From assembly GCA_050699035.1 (NCBI GenBank), contig JBOHDE010000003.1:1-52008 (forward strand): a stretch of DNA of 52,008 bases, written 5' to 3'. Both the position numbers and the translations under genes were made by a program. This stretch comes from WHTB01 sp050699035. Lineage in GTDB: Bacteria; Actinomycetota; Actinomycetes; Propionibacteriales; Nocardioidaceae. Below, piece by piece: positions 34,114-42,794 of this stretch. Every line of letters begins with the position of its first letter. Position 1 is the first letter of the stretch. Below the pieces are notes generated by a model. That model saw only the letters and a list, made by a program, of their open reading frames with translations, was not told the DNA's origin and made no database searches.

Positions 34114-34276
34114 GGTGTGGCTCCTTACTCCGCTGACCTGCTGCGCGACCCTCGGAGGGCGCCTCGCGGCGTTGTCGTCGTCGCACGATGCTGCGCATCG
34201 CGTCTCCTCCTCCGCCTTGCGATGCATCCCACCGAGCGCCGCTCGCGACGGTCGGGAGTAAGGAGCCACACCCTAG
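34110..34276. repeat. 167-bp element with perfect 22-bp terminal inverted repeats
   Basis: Positions 34110-34131 (starting CTAGGGTGTGGCTCCTTACT) are the exact reverse complement of 34255-34276. Inside lie further complementary segments (GCGGCG/CGCCGC) and a perfect CGATGC-TGC-GCATCG hairpin (34186-34200), so the whole could fold into a long branched stem. There is no coding frame. It separates an SDR stop from a DUF222/HNH gene. It could be a miniature mobile element, a structured RNA or a large terminator. Confidence 0.8.
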
Positions 34277-34371
34277 GCGTTGATCGGCCCGGTTTTCGTC
34301 CACAGGGCAAGGAGATACGGCCTGTATCCACAGGTCGAATCGAGGTTCTGATGGTGACGGCGACCCTCCTC

Positions 34372-34377
34372 TAGCGT
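34372..34377 (+). promoter_or_regulatory. Leaderless -10 box for the DUF222/HNH gene
   Basis: TAGCGT six bases before the ATG at 34384. The intervening CGGGGG could alternatively act as a ribosome site. Confidence 0.45.
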
Positions 34378-34383
34378 CGGGGG

Positions 34384-35676
34384 ATGGAGTTCTTCGACGA
34401 GCCGGTTGACCTACAGCCCTGGAGGCTGTCGGACGCCGAGGTCGTCGACGCGATGGATGCCGCGTACGAGGCGGCGACGCGGGCGCATGCGGTGGCCCTG
34501 CGGCTGCTCGTCGAGGTCGACAGGCGCGGGCTGGCGAAGGCGGCCGGGGCTTCGTCGACGCAGGCCTGGCTGCAGCAGCGGCGGCGGTTCCGTCCTCAGC
34601 AGGCCAGACGTGACGTGGAGCTCGCCCGGTTGATCGACATCCGCAACCCCGCGGACCCCGAGTCCGACGGGCGGGTCGAGGGAGCGGCAGTCGGCGCGGC
34701 GCTGGACGCGGGTGCGATGACGGTGGATCAGGCCGGAGTGGTCGCGATCGCGCTGTCGGAGCTGCCGGAGGACCTGGCGGCCGGGCCGCGGGTGCAGGCG
34801 GAGGAGATCCTGGTCGCCGAAGCGGGTCGGCTCAGCCCGGCCGATCTGTGCCGGGCCGGACATCAGGTCCTGGCGCAGGTCGACCCCGACGCCGCCGACC
34901 GAACACTGGCCGAACAGCTCGCCCGTGAGGAGCGCGAGGCCTACCGACTGAGGTCGGCCACCAGGTGGGCGGACGGCCACGGGTCGGTGCATTACCGGGT
35001 TCGAGTGCCGAACGCCGAGGACGCACACATCTGGCCGGTGCTCGATGCCCTCGCTCGGCCGACGCCGTCAGACGGCAGCGGGCAGCGCGACGAGCGGACC
35101 GGACGGCAGCGGATGGCCGACGCCGTCGTCGAGACGTTCCGCCGGGTCAGCCTCGACGGCGGGCTGCCCACGAACGGCGGCGACCGCCCACGAGCGACTA
35201 TCACCATGGAGCTCGAGACGCTGCGGTCGGGCCTCGGCGCCGCCAGCAACGTCGACACCGGCGACCTGCTGTCCGCCGACGCCGCCCGTCGGCTCGCCTG
35301 CGACGCCCAGGTCATCCCGGTCGTGCTCGGCGGAGCCGGCCAGGTCCTGGATGTCGGCCGGGCCCGCCGAACTTTCGACGGTCCAGTCCGCACCGCGGTC
35401 ATCGTCCGCGACGGTGGCTGTGTGCATCCCGGTTGTGACCGTCCGGCCCGCTGGTGCGACGTGCATCACGTGATCCCGTGGTGGGCCGGCGGCGACACCA
35501 GCCTCGCCAACGGCGTCCTTCTCTGCGGGTTCCATCACACGCTGTACGACAACGGCACCTGGCACCTCAGTTTCGCCGCCGACGGCATCCCGGAGGCCGT
35601 TCCACCGACCTGGGTCGACCGCGCCCAGCGGCCTATCCGCAACACTCGGTTCAAACGACGACCCGACGCCGCCTGA
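34384..35676 (+). CDS. DUF222 / HNH endonuclease domain protein (13E12 repeat family)
   Basis: A 430-residue protein. Residues about 20-320 form the helical DUF222 domain (AATRAHAVALRLLVEVDRRG, GASSTQAWLQQRRRFRPQQA, ADPDAADRTLAEQ-like region). Residues about 343-395 are an HNH nuclease domain with zinc cysteines and catalytic His-His-Asn: CVHPGCDRPARWCDVHH, VIPWWAGGDTSLANGVLLC and GFHHTLYD. Such proteins occur in many copies in actinobacterial genomes, including the REP13E12 elements of mycobacteria that serve as phage attachment sites. Their function is unsettled. The adjacent 167-bp inverted-repeat element and the frameshifted gene behind it are consistent with a recombination-prone spot. 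Confidence 0.9.
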   Translation: MEFFDEPVDLQPWRLSDAEVVDAMDAAYEAATRAHAVALRLLVEVDRRGLAKAAGASSTQAWLQQRRRFRPQQARRDVELARLIDIRNPADPESDGRVEGAAVGAALDAGAMTVDQAGVVAIALSELPEDLAAGPRVQAEEILVAEAGRLSPADLCRAGHQVLAQVDPDAADRTLAEQLAREEREAYRLRSATRWADGHGSVHYRVRVPNAEDAHIWPVLDALARPTPSDGSGQRDERTGRQRMADAVVETFRRVSLDGGLPTNGGDRPRATITMELETLRSGLGAASNVDTGDLLSADAARRLACDAQVIPVVLGGAGQVLDVGRARRTFDGPVRTAVIVRDGGCVHPGCDRPARWCDVHHVIPWWAGGDTSLANGVLLCGFHHTLYDNGTWHLSFAADGIPEAVPPTWVDRAQRPIRNTRFKRRPDAA

Positions 35677-35714
35677 CATACGAGATCGCTCGGCGACGAG
35701 CGGGCGAACCCTGA

Positions 35715-35985
35715 CGGGAGTACGAGTTCAACGAGCACGATCTCGCCACACAGGCAGCGGCGCTTCCGGAGCGGTTCTCAGACCGACTGGAAGCAGGCGA
35801 CCTTGCCGACGTTCGCTCGCTCGCCGATGGTGGCGAATGGGCCGAAGAGATCGACGTGCTCATGGCATGTCTGCACGACGCAGGCAAAACGAGTCACCCG
35901 CGCTGAACGAGATCAACTGGCCGCGCTGCTTGACGTCATCCAGGTGCCCCACGACCGCCTGGACGTCATCGAGGTGGCTGGCTAG
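35715..35985 (+). pseudogene. Frameshifted gene remnant, function unknown
   Basis: Two overlapping reading frames appear to be one protein. The first frame (35715-35906) reads EYEFNEHDLATQAAALPERF, then a Glu/Asp-rich helical stretch to MACLHDAGK; the second (to TAG 35985) continues RVTRAERDQLAALLDVIQVP and ends VIEVAG. They join at the run of four A residues at 35886-35889, where one surplus A accounts for the frameshift. No start codon precedes the first frame (an in-frame TGA lies at 35712), so the 5' end is also missing. Family unknown. The rest of the 359 bp between the DUF222 gene and the DUF1638 gene holds nothing I can identify. Confidence 0.5.
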
Positions 35986-36035
35986 TCGCCACAGCAGCAG
36001 ATCGGCAAGCCAGGTCAAGCGCCAACGACCGCGGG

Positions 36036-36716
36036 TCAGGTGGGGCGCACCGGCACGGACCGCGGGAGCAGGTCGGCGATCGCTCGCTCAAGTCCGGCGG
36101 TGCCGGTGTCGACCACGGTCAGCGGGAGGCCGAGGGCGTCGGCGGCCTGCTGCGCGAGCCGGTGCAGCTCCGGGTCCGGCTCCTGGGCCAGCCAGACCAC
36201 CCGGGTGTAGTGGCCGAAGTAGTCGTCGCGCAGCTCGGGATGGCGGTCGAGCCCGAGTTCCTGGAGCACGGTGCGGCCGAACGAACGCACCAGAAAGTCG
36301 GTGAGGACGTAGGTACCGGGCTGCTCGTCGAAGAAGCGCTGCAACTGAGCCGGACCCGCGTACACGTCGTAGCAGTGCAGACCGGCCAGCCGCCGCAGGT
36401 TGAGCCGGTCGCACACCTCGTCGAGGGCGCCGTACGTGCCACAGTCGGCGTAGCCGATCGCCACTGTCGGGTAGCGGCGCAGCAGCGACGTCGCGAGCGT
36501 CTCCACCTGCCCGGCGATGAGCTGGGGCCGGTTGTGCAGCAGCGGAGGCAGCGGGTGCACGTCGACGGGCCACGCGTGCCGGTGGACCAGCGCCGTGGCC
36601 GGCTGGGCGAGCGCGCCGCAGGCAATCAACCCGATGCGGGCAGCGACCTCAGCCGGGGAACGCGAGCTGGTCGACGAACTTGTCGTTGAAGTCAGCACGG
36701 TCGGAGAGCTCGACAT
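36036..36716 (-). CDS. DUF1638 domain protein
   Basis: A 226-residue protein with IGLIACGALAQPATAL near residue 28, HPLPPLLHNRPQLIAGQVE, AIGYADCGTYGALDEVCDRL and HCYDVYAGPAQLQRFF, the pattern of DUF1638. This family is found next to corrinoid methyltransferase genes in methanogens and demethylating bacteria, function unknown; the conserved Cys and His residues could bind metal or cofactor. It is the last gene of the operon. The ATG at 36716 overlaps the corrinoid activator gene by 68 bp and adds a Ser/Thr-rich leader, yet it has an excellent GGAGGAGG ribosome site; a later unconventional start near IGLIACG is the alternative. Confidence 0.8.
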   Translation of the reverse strand: MSSSPTVLTSTTSSSTSSRSPAEVAARIGLIACGALAQPATALVHRHAWPVDVHPLPPLLHNRPQLIAGQVETLATSLLRRYPTVAIGYADCGTYGALDEVCDRLNLRRLAGLHCYDVYAGPAQLQRFFDEQPGTYVLTDFLVRSFGRTVLQELGLDRHPELRDDYFGHYTRVVWLAQEPDPELHRLAQQAADALGLPLTVVDTGTAGLERAIADLLPRSVPVRPT

Positions 36717-38574
36717 AGCGCACCTCCTCCAGCAGCGTCATCGCGCCGGCCCGCTCGCGCAGGCTGAGCAGCGTCATCTTCGCGCCTTCGCCGGCGACAT
36801 TGCCGGCCGAGACGATCCGCAGCACGGGCAGCTTCGGGACAAGCCCGATCCGGACGGCGGACGCGGGGGACAGGTAGCTGCCGAACGACCCGGCGAGCAG
36901 CACCTGTTGCACGTCGCCGGCCTCGGCGCCGAGCTCCTCGAGCAGCAGCGACCAGCCGGTCGCGATTGCCGCCTTCGCGAACTGCAGCTCGCGGACATCC
37001 CGCTGCGACAGGTAGACGGTGTCCGCAGCGTCCTCGGCCCCGTCCGGCCGGAACAGCACGAAGACCCGTTCCTCGCCGATCTTGGCCAACCGCCCAGCCA
37101 GCGTCGGAGCGACCGACGCCGCGACGTCATCGGGCACGAACCGACCGGAGCTGTCGAGCAGCCCTACCTTCACCAGCTCGGCGACGGCGTCCACGAGCCC
37201 TGAGCCGCACAGCCCCGCCGGGCTGATGTCGCCGATCACCTGCAGCTCGACGTCGTCGCTGAGGCGTACGACCTCGATCGCGCCCTCGGCCGCCCGCATC
37301 CCGCAACGGATCGCGCCGCCCTCGAACGCGGGCCCGGCCGGTGCGGCCGTCGACACCGTCCGTTCACCGTCGCCGAGCACGATCTCGCAGTTGGTGCCGA
37401 CGTCGATGAACAGCCGCATCCGCTTGTCGCGGTCCATCCCGGTCGCCAGCATCCCGGCCACGATGTCGCCGCCCACATAGGCACCTAGCGCCGGGAGCAC
37501 CGCCGCCGGTGCGCCGGGGTGGATCAACACCCCCAGGTCGGACGCGAGTACGCCGGACACGGTCGCCGACGACATCACGAACGGTGCGACGCCGATCGGC
37601 TCGGGGTCGATGCCCAGAGCCAGGGCAACCATGGTGGCGTTGCCGGCGAGCGCGACCTCGTAGACCTCGTCGGGCTCGACTCCACCCTCTTTGCAGACCG
37701 CCTGCGCAAGCTCGTCGAGGGTCGCGTGGGCGAGCCCGCGCAGCCGGTCGAGCGCGTCGGGGTCCATCATGGTGGCGCTGATCCGGGTGATGACGTCCCC
37801 ACCGAACGGCTGCTGCCGATTGAGCATCGACTGCACCGCCACCGGCGTGCCCGTCGAGACGTCGAGCAGGGTCGCCACCACCGTCGTCGTACCCAGGTCG
37901 AACGCGATCGCGTGCCGCCGCGCCGACGTGTCGCCCGGCTCCACGTCGATCAGCACGTCGTCGACCACCACCGCGGTCACCTTGAAGTCCGCCGAACGCA
38001 GCACGGTGGGCAGCCGCCGTAGCGCGTGCAGGTCGACGGTCAGCTCCAAGTCCTCGATCGCGCCGAGCAGCCGTACCAGGTCGGTCCGCTGGTCGGACAG
38101 CGTCGGCTCGGCCAGCTCGACGTACCGCTTCTGCACGGCGGGCCGGAGGATCACCTGCCGCCCGACGCCGACCGTCGCCGCCTTGGGACGGGTGACGAGC
38201 GGCGGCACCTCGACCCGGAGGTCGTTCGTGGCCTGGGCGAGGCAGGCCAGCCGCCAGCCGGCGTTGAGCTGCTCACCGGTGAACGAGCGGACGTCGAGCC
38301 GCGAGACCGGCACCGAGCCGGTCAGGATCTGCACCTTGCACTTCTTGCAGGTCCCGTGCCCCCCACAGGTCGAGTCGATGGCGATGCCATTCCAGCTGGC
38401 CGCGTCGAAGACAGTGACCCCCGGCGGCACCCGGACCGACCGCTCGGCCGGCGCGAACGAGAGCTCGACCCGGCCCGTCCCGTCGTGCGCGACCAGCTCG
38501 CCCGTGGTGCTCTGGTCCGCGGGGGGTTCGATCAACCCCTCACGGGCGAGATGGCTGAGATCGGTCTCGCTCAC
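36649..38574 (-). CDS. Reductive activator of corrinoid protein (RACo-like, 2Fe-2S/ASKHA)
   Basis: A 641-residue protein. The N-terminal ferredoxin-like domain (about 30-120) binds a [2Fe-2S] cluster through Cys70, Cys76, Cys79 and Cys111 (STCGGHGTCKKCKVQILTG; RLACLAQ). A linker domain follows, then a C-terminal ASKHA ATPase-type domain (about 220-641): IAFDLGTTTVVATLLDVSTG, LAGNATMVALALGI, AYVGGDIVAGMLATGM, LFIDVGTNCEIVLGDG, GGAIRCGMRAAEGAIE and VLLAGSFGSYLSPASAVRIG. RACo proteins use ATP to return accidentally oxidised Co(II) corrinoid to active Co(I). The GTG start overlaps the methyltransferase stop (GTGA). Length matches the family. Confidence 0.93.
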   Translation of the reverse strand: MSETDLSHLAREGLIEPPADQSTTGELVAHDGTGRVELSFAPAERSVRVPPGVTVFDAASWNGIAIDSTCGGHGTCKKCKVQILTGSVPVSRLDVRSFTGEQLNAGWRLACLAQATNDLRVEVPPLVTRPKAATVGVGRQVILRPAVQKRYVELAEPTLSDQRTDLVRLLGAIEDLELTVDLHALRRLPTVLRSADFKVTAVVVDDVLIDVEPGDTSARRHAIAFDLGTTTVVATLLDVSTGTPVAVQSMLNRQQPFGGDVITRISATMMDPDALDRLRGLAHATLDELAQAVCKEGGVEPDEVYEVALAGNATMVALALGIDPEPIGVAPFVMSSATVSGVLASDLGVLIHPGAPAAVLPALGAYVGGDIVAGMLATGMDRDKRMRLFIDVGTNCEIVLGDGERTVSTAAPAGPAFEGGAIRCGMRAAEGAIEVVRLSDDVELQVIGDISPAGLCGSGLVDAVAELVKVGLLDSSGRFVPDDVAASVAPTLAGRLAKIGEERVFVLFRPDGAEDAADTVYLSQRDVRELQFAKAAIATGWSLLLEELGAEAGDVQQVLLAGSFGSYLSPASAVRIGLVPKLPVLRIVSAGNVAGEGAKMTLLSLRERAGAMTLLEEVRYVELSDRADFNDKFVDQLAFPG

Positions 38575-39469
38575 GTCGCGCCTGACTCCCGCAAGGTTGC
38601 TTGCTTGGCCCGGTGCGCGGCGATCCAGGAGCCGCCCCACTCGTCGTGGCCGAGCAGGAGGTCGGCGGCCTTGACGGCTTCGACGATCTCCGGAGTACGG
38701 GCGTCCATGATCGCGCTGGTCAGCCCCGCGGTCATCGCCATCGGCAGGTACGCCGAGCCGATGGCGTGGCGGCCCGGCATGCCGAACGACACGTTCGAGG
38801 CGCCGCACGTCATGTTGAGCCCGTACGTCTCGCGGATCCGGCGGATCGTCTCCAGCGTCGTCTGCACAACCGACGTGTCGGCACCGATCGGCATCGCCAA
38901 CGGGTCGATCACGATGTCGGCCAGCGCGATGCCGTACTCCTTGGTCGCGACGTCGACGATCTTGCCCACCAGCTCCAGCCGCTTGTCGGCGTCCATCGGG
39001 ATCTCGTCGGCGTCGTTGGGCAGTGCGATGACGGCTGCGTCGTACTTCTTGACCAGCGGGAGGATTGCCGCCATCCGGTCGTCCTCGGCCGTGATCGAGT
39101 TGACCAGCGCACGGCCCTGGTACGTCGCGAGCCCGGCCTCGAGCGCCTCGACGACCGACGAGTCGATGCAGATCGGCAGGTCTGTCAGCGACTGGATGAG
39201 TGTGATGGCCCTAGCCAGCAGGTCCGCCTCGTCGGTCAGGGGTACGCCCATGTTGACGTCGAGTACGTCGGCGCCACCGGCCACCTGCGCGGCGACGTCA
39301 CGCTCGATCGCCGACAGGTCGCCGGCCCGCAGCTGGTCCTGGAAGATCCGCCGGCCGGTGGGGTTGATCCGCTCGCCGATCAGGCAGAACGGCCGGCCGT
39401 GGCCGATCACCACCTCGCGGGTGGCCGACCGGAGCGTCGTCTCCTGCAGTGCCGTCTGCACGTGCGTCG

Positions 39470-39473
<4 letters not shown>
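38571..39473 (-). CDS. Methyltetrahydrofolate:corrinoid methyltransferase (MtgA/MeTr type)
   Basis: A 300-residue pterin-binding TIM-barrel enzyme related to dihydropteroate synthase and AcsE. Motifs are CLIGERINPTGRRIFQ, AGGADVLDVNMGVPLTDEA, LPICIDSSVVEALEAGL, ALVNSITAEDDR, DIVIDPLAMPIGAD and CGASNVSFGMPGRHAIGSAY (pterin binding). It moves the methyl group from methyl-Co(III) corrinoid protein to THF, giving methyl-THF. The ATG overlaps the corrinoid protein stop by four bases (ATGA); its own stop overlaps the activator start. This gene links demethylation to the folate one-carbon pool. Confidence 0.93.
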
Positions 39474-40131
<658 letters not shown>

Positions 40132-40135
<4 letters not shown>

Positions 40136-40899
40136 GCAGCGCCCTCCTTGTGAGTGCGACGACGGAGCAGGCGCGACAGGGAGTCGGCCTGCTCGACCAA
40201 CAGCTCGCCGATGTCGTCGAGCTGGTCCCCGAGACGGGCACTGGGGCCCGAGACTCCGAGTGCCGCGATGGTGTGTCCGTCGCGGCCGTGGACCGGCGCC
40301 GCCACGGCGTCGAGTCCGACTTCGAGCTCCTCGCGGGTCACGGCGTAGCCGTGCCGGCGAATGTCTCGAACTTCCTTGTCCAGCTGGGATCTGCTGGCCA
40401 CCGTCTGCGGGGTCGGCCGCTCCAGGTCGCCGTCGGGCAGGTCGAGGGAGTCGTACGCGTACAGCACCTTGCCGAGGGCGGAGCAGTGCGCTGGGACGTC
40501 GACCTCCAGCCAGTCGCGTGCGCCGAGCACGAACGTCGCGTTGACCTGGGCGATCTGCACGACGGTCTCGCCGCGGGGGATGGCCAGGTTGACCGTCTCC
40601 CCGGTCTGGGCGCCCAGCTTCTGCAGCACCGGGTCGGCCAGTCGGGCGACCTGCGTCCACGGGTCGTGCCGGGCGGCGTACAGGGCGAACAGTGGCCCCG
40701 ACACGAACGAGCCGTGCGAGTCGCGCTCGAGCAGGTGGTTGCGCTCGAGCGCGGTGAGCAGCCGCGACGTCGTCGACCGGGCCAGCCCGGTCTCGTCGGC
40801 GAGGTCGGTGAAGCTGATCGGCTCGTCGGCCTGCACGACCAGGGACAGCAGCTGGGCCGCCCGGTCGACGGCCTGCGCGCCGTTCGCGGTGCTGGTCAT
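40132..40899 (-). CDS. IclR-family transcriptional regulator of the corrinoid cluster
   Basis: A 255-residue regulator with an N-terminal winged helix-turn-helix (about 10-65: AVDRAAQLLSLVVQADEPIS, TDLADETGLARSTTSRLLTA) and a C-terminal GAF-like ligand domain (about 80-245: GETVNLAIPRGETVVQIAQV, HCSALGKVLYA, AVTREELEVGLDAVAAPVHG). It is the first gene of the five-gene minus-strand operon and faces the MttB-family gene. A perfect palindrome (40940-40956) lies between them, so it probably regulates both directions, with the methylated substrate or a product as effector (inference). Confidence 0.93.
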
Positions 40900-40939
40900 G
40901 GGTTCCTTGGGAGCTCGGTGGTGACGGCTGTGGGCAGGT

Positions 40940-40956
40940 GTTCCATAACATGGAAC
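40940..40956. promoter_or_regulatory. Perfect palindromic operator in the iclR/mttB-family divergon
   Basis: GTTCCAT-AAC-ATGGAAC, a perfect 7-bp inverted repeat with a 3-bp centre, typical in size and base pattern of IclR-family sites. It ends 10 bp before a CATAAT (40967-40972) that fits as the -10 box of the MttB-family gene, so it covers the -35 position. Confidence 0.7.
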
Positions 40957-41013
40957 CCGACTCCCACATAATGAGGTTAGGATCTCGATCAGGCCGGGTC
41001 AAGGAGGTAGTCG

Positions 41014-42453
41014 ATGTTTCGCAATGCCATGCCGCGCTACGAGGTGCTGTCCGCCGAGGCGATGGAGACGCTCGACAAGGGCTGGCGCCGAATCGTCAGC
41101 GAGATCGGCGTGGAGTTCATGTCCGACCGGGCGCTCGACCTGTTCCGTCAGGCCGGGCAGCGGGTCGAGGACAACACGGTGTTCCTCGACCCCGATTTCG
41201 TGCTGGCCCAGGTCGCGAAGGCGCCACGCGAGTTCGACGTCGCCGCCCGCAACCCCGACAACACCCTCCACATCGGCGGCGACGCGATGGCGTTCGGCGC
41301 GGTCTACGGCCCACCGTTCGTCCGCCAGGGCGACGTGCGGCGCGACGCGACCATGGAGGACTTCCGGTCCTTCACCAAGCTGGCGCAGTCCTTTCCCGTA
41401 CTCGACTCCGCGGGGGGCGTGATCTGTGAGCCCAACGACACGCCGTTGGACTCACGGCACCTCGACATGACGTACGCCCTGCAGACCCTGACCGACAAGG
41501 TCTACATGGGCAACGTGGTGTCCGGGCCCAACGCCGTCGACACCATCGAGATGAGCTCGATTCTCTTCGGTGGCAGGGAAATCATCGAGCAGACGCCGGT
41601 GACCATCTCGCTGATCAACTGCAACTCGCCGCTGCGGTGGGACGACCGGATGCTCGACGCGCAGTTCGAGTACAGCGCCGCCAACCAGCCGGTCGTGCTC
41701 ACGCCATTCCTGCTGATGGGCGCCATGTCCCCGGTCACGATCCCGGCCGCGCTGGTGCAACAGATGGCCGAGGCGCTGTCCGGCATCGCGTTGTCGCAGC
41801 TGATCCGTCCCGGGTGCCCGGTGATCTTCGGGTCGTTCCTCTCCAACATCGACATGCAGTCCGGCTCGCCCTGCTTCGGCACGCCGGAGTCCGGGATCGG
41901 GCTGCTCTGCACCGGCCAGATCGCACGCCACTTCGGGCTGCCGTTCCGGTCCGGCGGCGCGATGACGTCCTCCCAGGTGCCCGATGCGCAGGCCGGCTAC
42001 GAAGCGCTGATGACGTTGCTGCCGACGTTCCTCGCCGGCGCCAACTGGGTGATGCACTCCGCCGGGTGGCTCGAGGGCGGCCTGGTCGCGGGGTACGAGA
42101 AGTTCATCGTCGACGTCGAACTGCTGCAGATGATGCGGGTGGAGTTCACCCCACTGGAGATCGACGAGGCGTCGCTGGCGTTCGACGCGCACACCGAGGT
42201 CGGCCACGGCGGCCACTTCCTCGGTGCGATGCACACGATGGAGCGGTTCCGCACCTGCTTCTACCGGCCGATGCTGTCGTCGTCGGACAACTACGAACGG
42301 TGGATGAAGAACGGCGCCGCGGATACCGCCGACCGGGCGGCGACGATCTACCAGCAGCGGCTCGACGAGTACGAGGCCCCGTCGATCGACGACGCGGTCC
42401 GGGCCGAGCTGGAGGAGTACGTCGTACGGCGCCGCAAGGAGCTTGGCGACTGA
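41014..42453 (+). CDS. MttB-superfamily corrinoid methyltransferase, non-pyrrolysine (glycine betaine MtgB-like)
   Basis: A 479-residue TIM-barrel methyltransferase of the trimethylamine methyltransferase family: MPRYEVLSAEAMETLDKGWR, RIVSEIGVEFMSDRALDLFR, NTLHIGGDAMAFGAVYGPPF, YALQTLTDKVYMGNVVSGPN, MGAMSPVTIPAALVQQMAEA and AHTEVGHGGHFLGAMHTMER. The frame is open throughout with no in-frame amber codon, so it lacks pyrrolysine and belongs with MtgB-type enzymes that demethylate quaternary amines. Glycine betaine is the best substrate guess given the neighbouring choline oxidation and betaine uptake genes; proline betaine or carnitine are alternatives. A strong AAGGAGGT precedes the ATG. Confidence 0.9.
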   Translation: MFRNAMPRYEVLSAEAMETLDKGWRRIVSEIGVEFMSDRALDLFRQAGQRVEDNTVFLDPDFVLAQVAKAPREFDVAARNPDNTLHIGGDAMAFGAVYGPPFVRQGDVRRDATMEDFRSFTKLAQSFPVLDSAGGVICEPNDTPLDSRHLDMTYALQTLTDKVYMGNVVSGPNAVDTIEMSSILFGGREIIEQTPVTISLINCNSPLRWDDRMLDAQFEYSAANQPVVLTPFLLMGAMSPVTIPAALVQQMAEALSGIALSQLIRPGCPVIFGSFLSNIDMQSGSPCFGTPESGIGLLCTGQIARHFGLPFRSGGAMTSSQVPDAQAGYEALMTLLPTFLAGANWVMHSAGWLEGGLVAGYEKFIVDVELLQMMRVEFTPLEIDEASLAFDAHTEVGHGGHFLGAMHTMERFRTCFYRPMLSSSDNYERWMKNGAADTADRAATIYQQRLDEYEAPSIDDAVRAELEEYVVRRRKELGD

Positions 42454-42456
42454 TCG

Positions 42457-42690
42457 TCAGAAGATCGTCGCGAGCATGACCAGCAGTAGTGGAGCGACGA
42501 AGCTCGCCAGCACCAGCCACGCGACCACCCGGTGCGAACCCTTGTCCGACGACAACGACCCGGCCATCGCGACCAGGGCGCCCTCCTCGGTGTTGCGGTC
42601 GAGGCCCATCAGCTGAGCGTCGCTCGGCACACCGTGCAGCGCGTGTGCGTGCCCGGTTGGGTCGAATTCGGCGTGGTCGGGGTCCGGCAC
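42457..42690 (-). CDS. Small membrane-anchored protein
   Basis: A 77-residue protein with an acidic, His-containing N-terminal half (PDPDHAEFDPTGHAHALHG, MGLDRNTEEGALVAMAG) and a single C-terminal transmembrane helix (RVVAWLVLASFVAPLLLVML). Function unknown. The GTG at 42690 is supported by a TAGCAT -10 box seven bases upstream, another leaderless arrangement. It is convergent with the MttB-family gene with only three bases between the stops, and lies downstream of purU on the same strand. Confidence 0.65.
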   Translation of the reverse strand: MPDPDHAEFDPTGHAHALHGVPSDAQLMGLDRNTEEGALVAMAGSLSSDKGSHRVVAWLVLASFVAPLLLVMLATIF

Positions 42691-42697
42691 GTCATCG

Positions 42698-42703
42698 ATG
42701 CTA
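42698..42703 (-). promoter_or_regulatory. Leaderless -10 box of the small membrane protein gene
   Basis: TAGCAT on the minus strand, seven bases before the GTG at 42690. Confidence 0.4.
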
Positions 42704-42728
42704 GCCCGCGACCTCCGGCCACTATCTT

Positions 42729-42776
42729 CTCGGCGCGAAGGGTCCCGACATTCGCGCAACCTCGGCGCGAAGGGTC
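42729..42776. repeat. 16-bp direct repeat with 32-bp period
   Basis: CTCGGCGCGAAGGGTC occurs at 42729-42744 and exactly again at 42761-42776, in the 104-bp gap between purU and the small membrane protein gene. Possible tandem protein-binding site or a short duplication. Confidence 0.7.
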
Positions 42777-42794
42777 TGGGCGTCGTGCAGCGGG

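Noticed and set aside
34110..34276. IscB/omega-RNA-like system (HNH protein with adjacent structured RNA)
   Set aside because: The HNH protein is of the DUF222 type with no RuvC-like or bridge-helix domain, so it is not IscB; the structured element is reported as unexplained instead.
40900..41013. Cobalamin riboswitch upstream of the corrinoid genes
   Set aside because: The divergent region is only 114 bp, fully accounted for by an operator palindrome, a promoter and ribosome sites; no B12-box-like sequence was seen.
41014..42453. Pyrrolysine-encoding amber codon in the MttB-family gene
   Set aside because: The frame is open from start to TGA without TAG.
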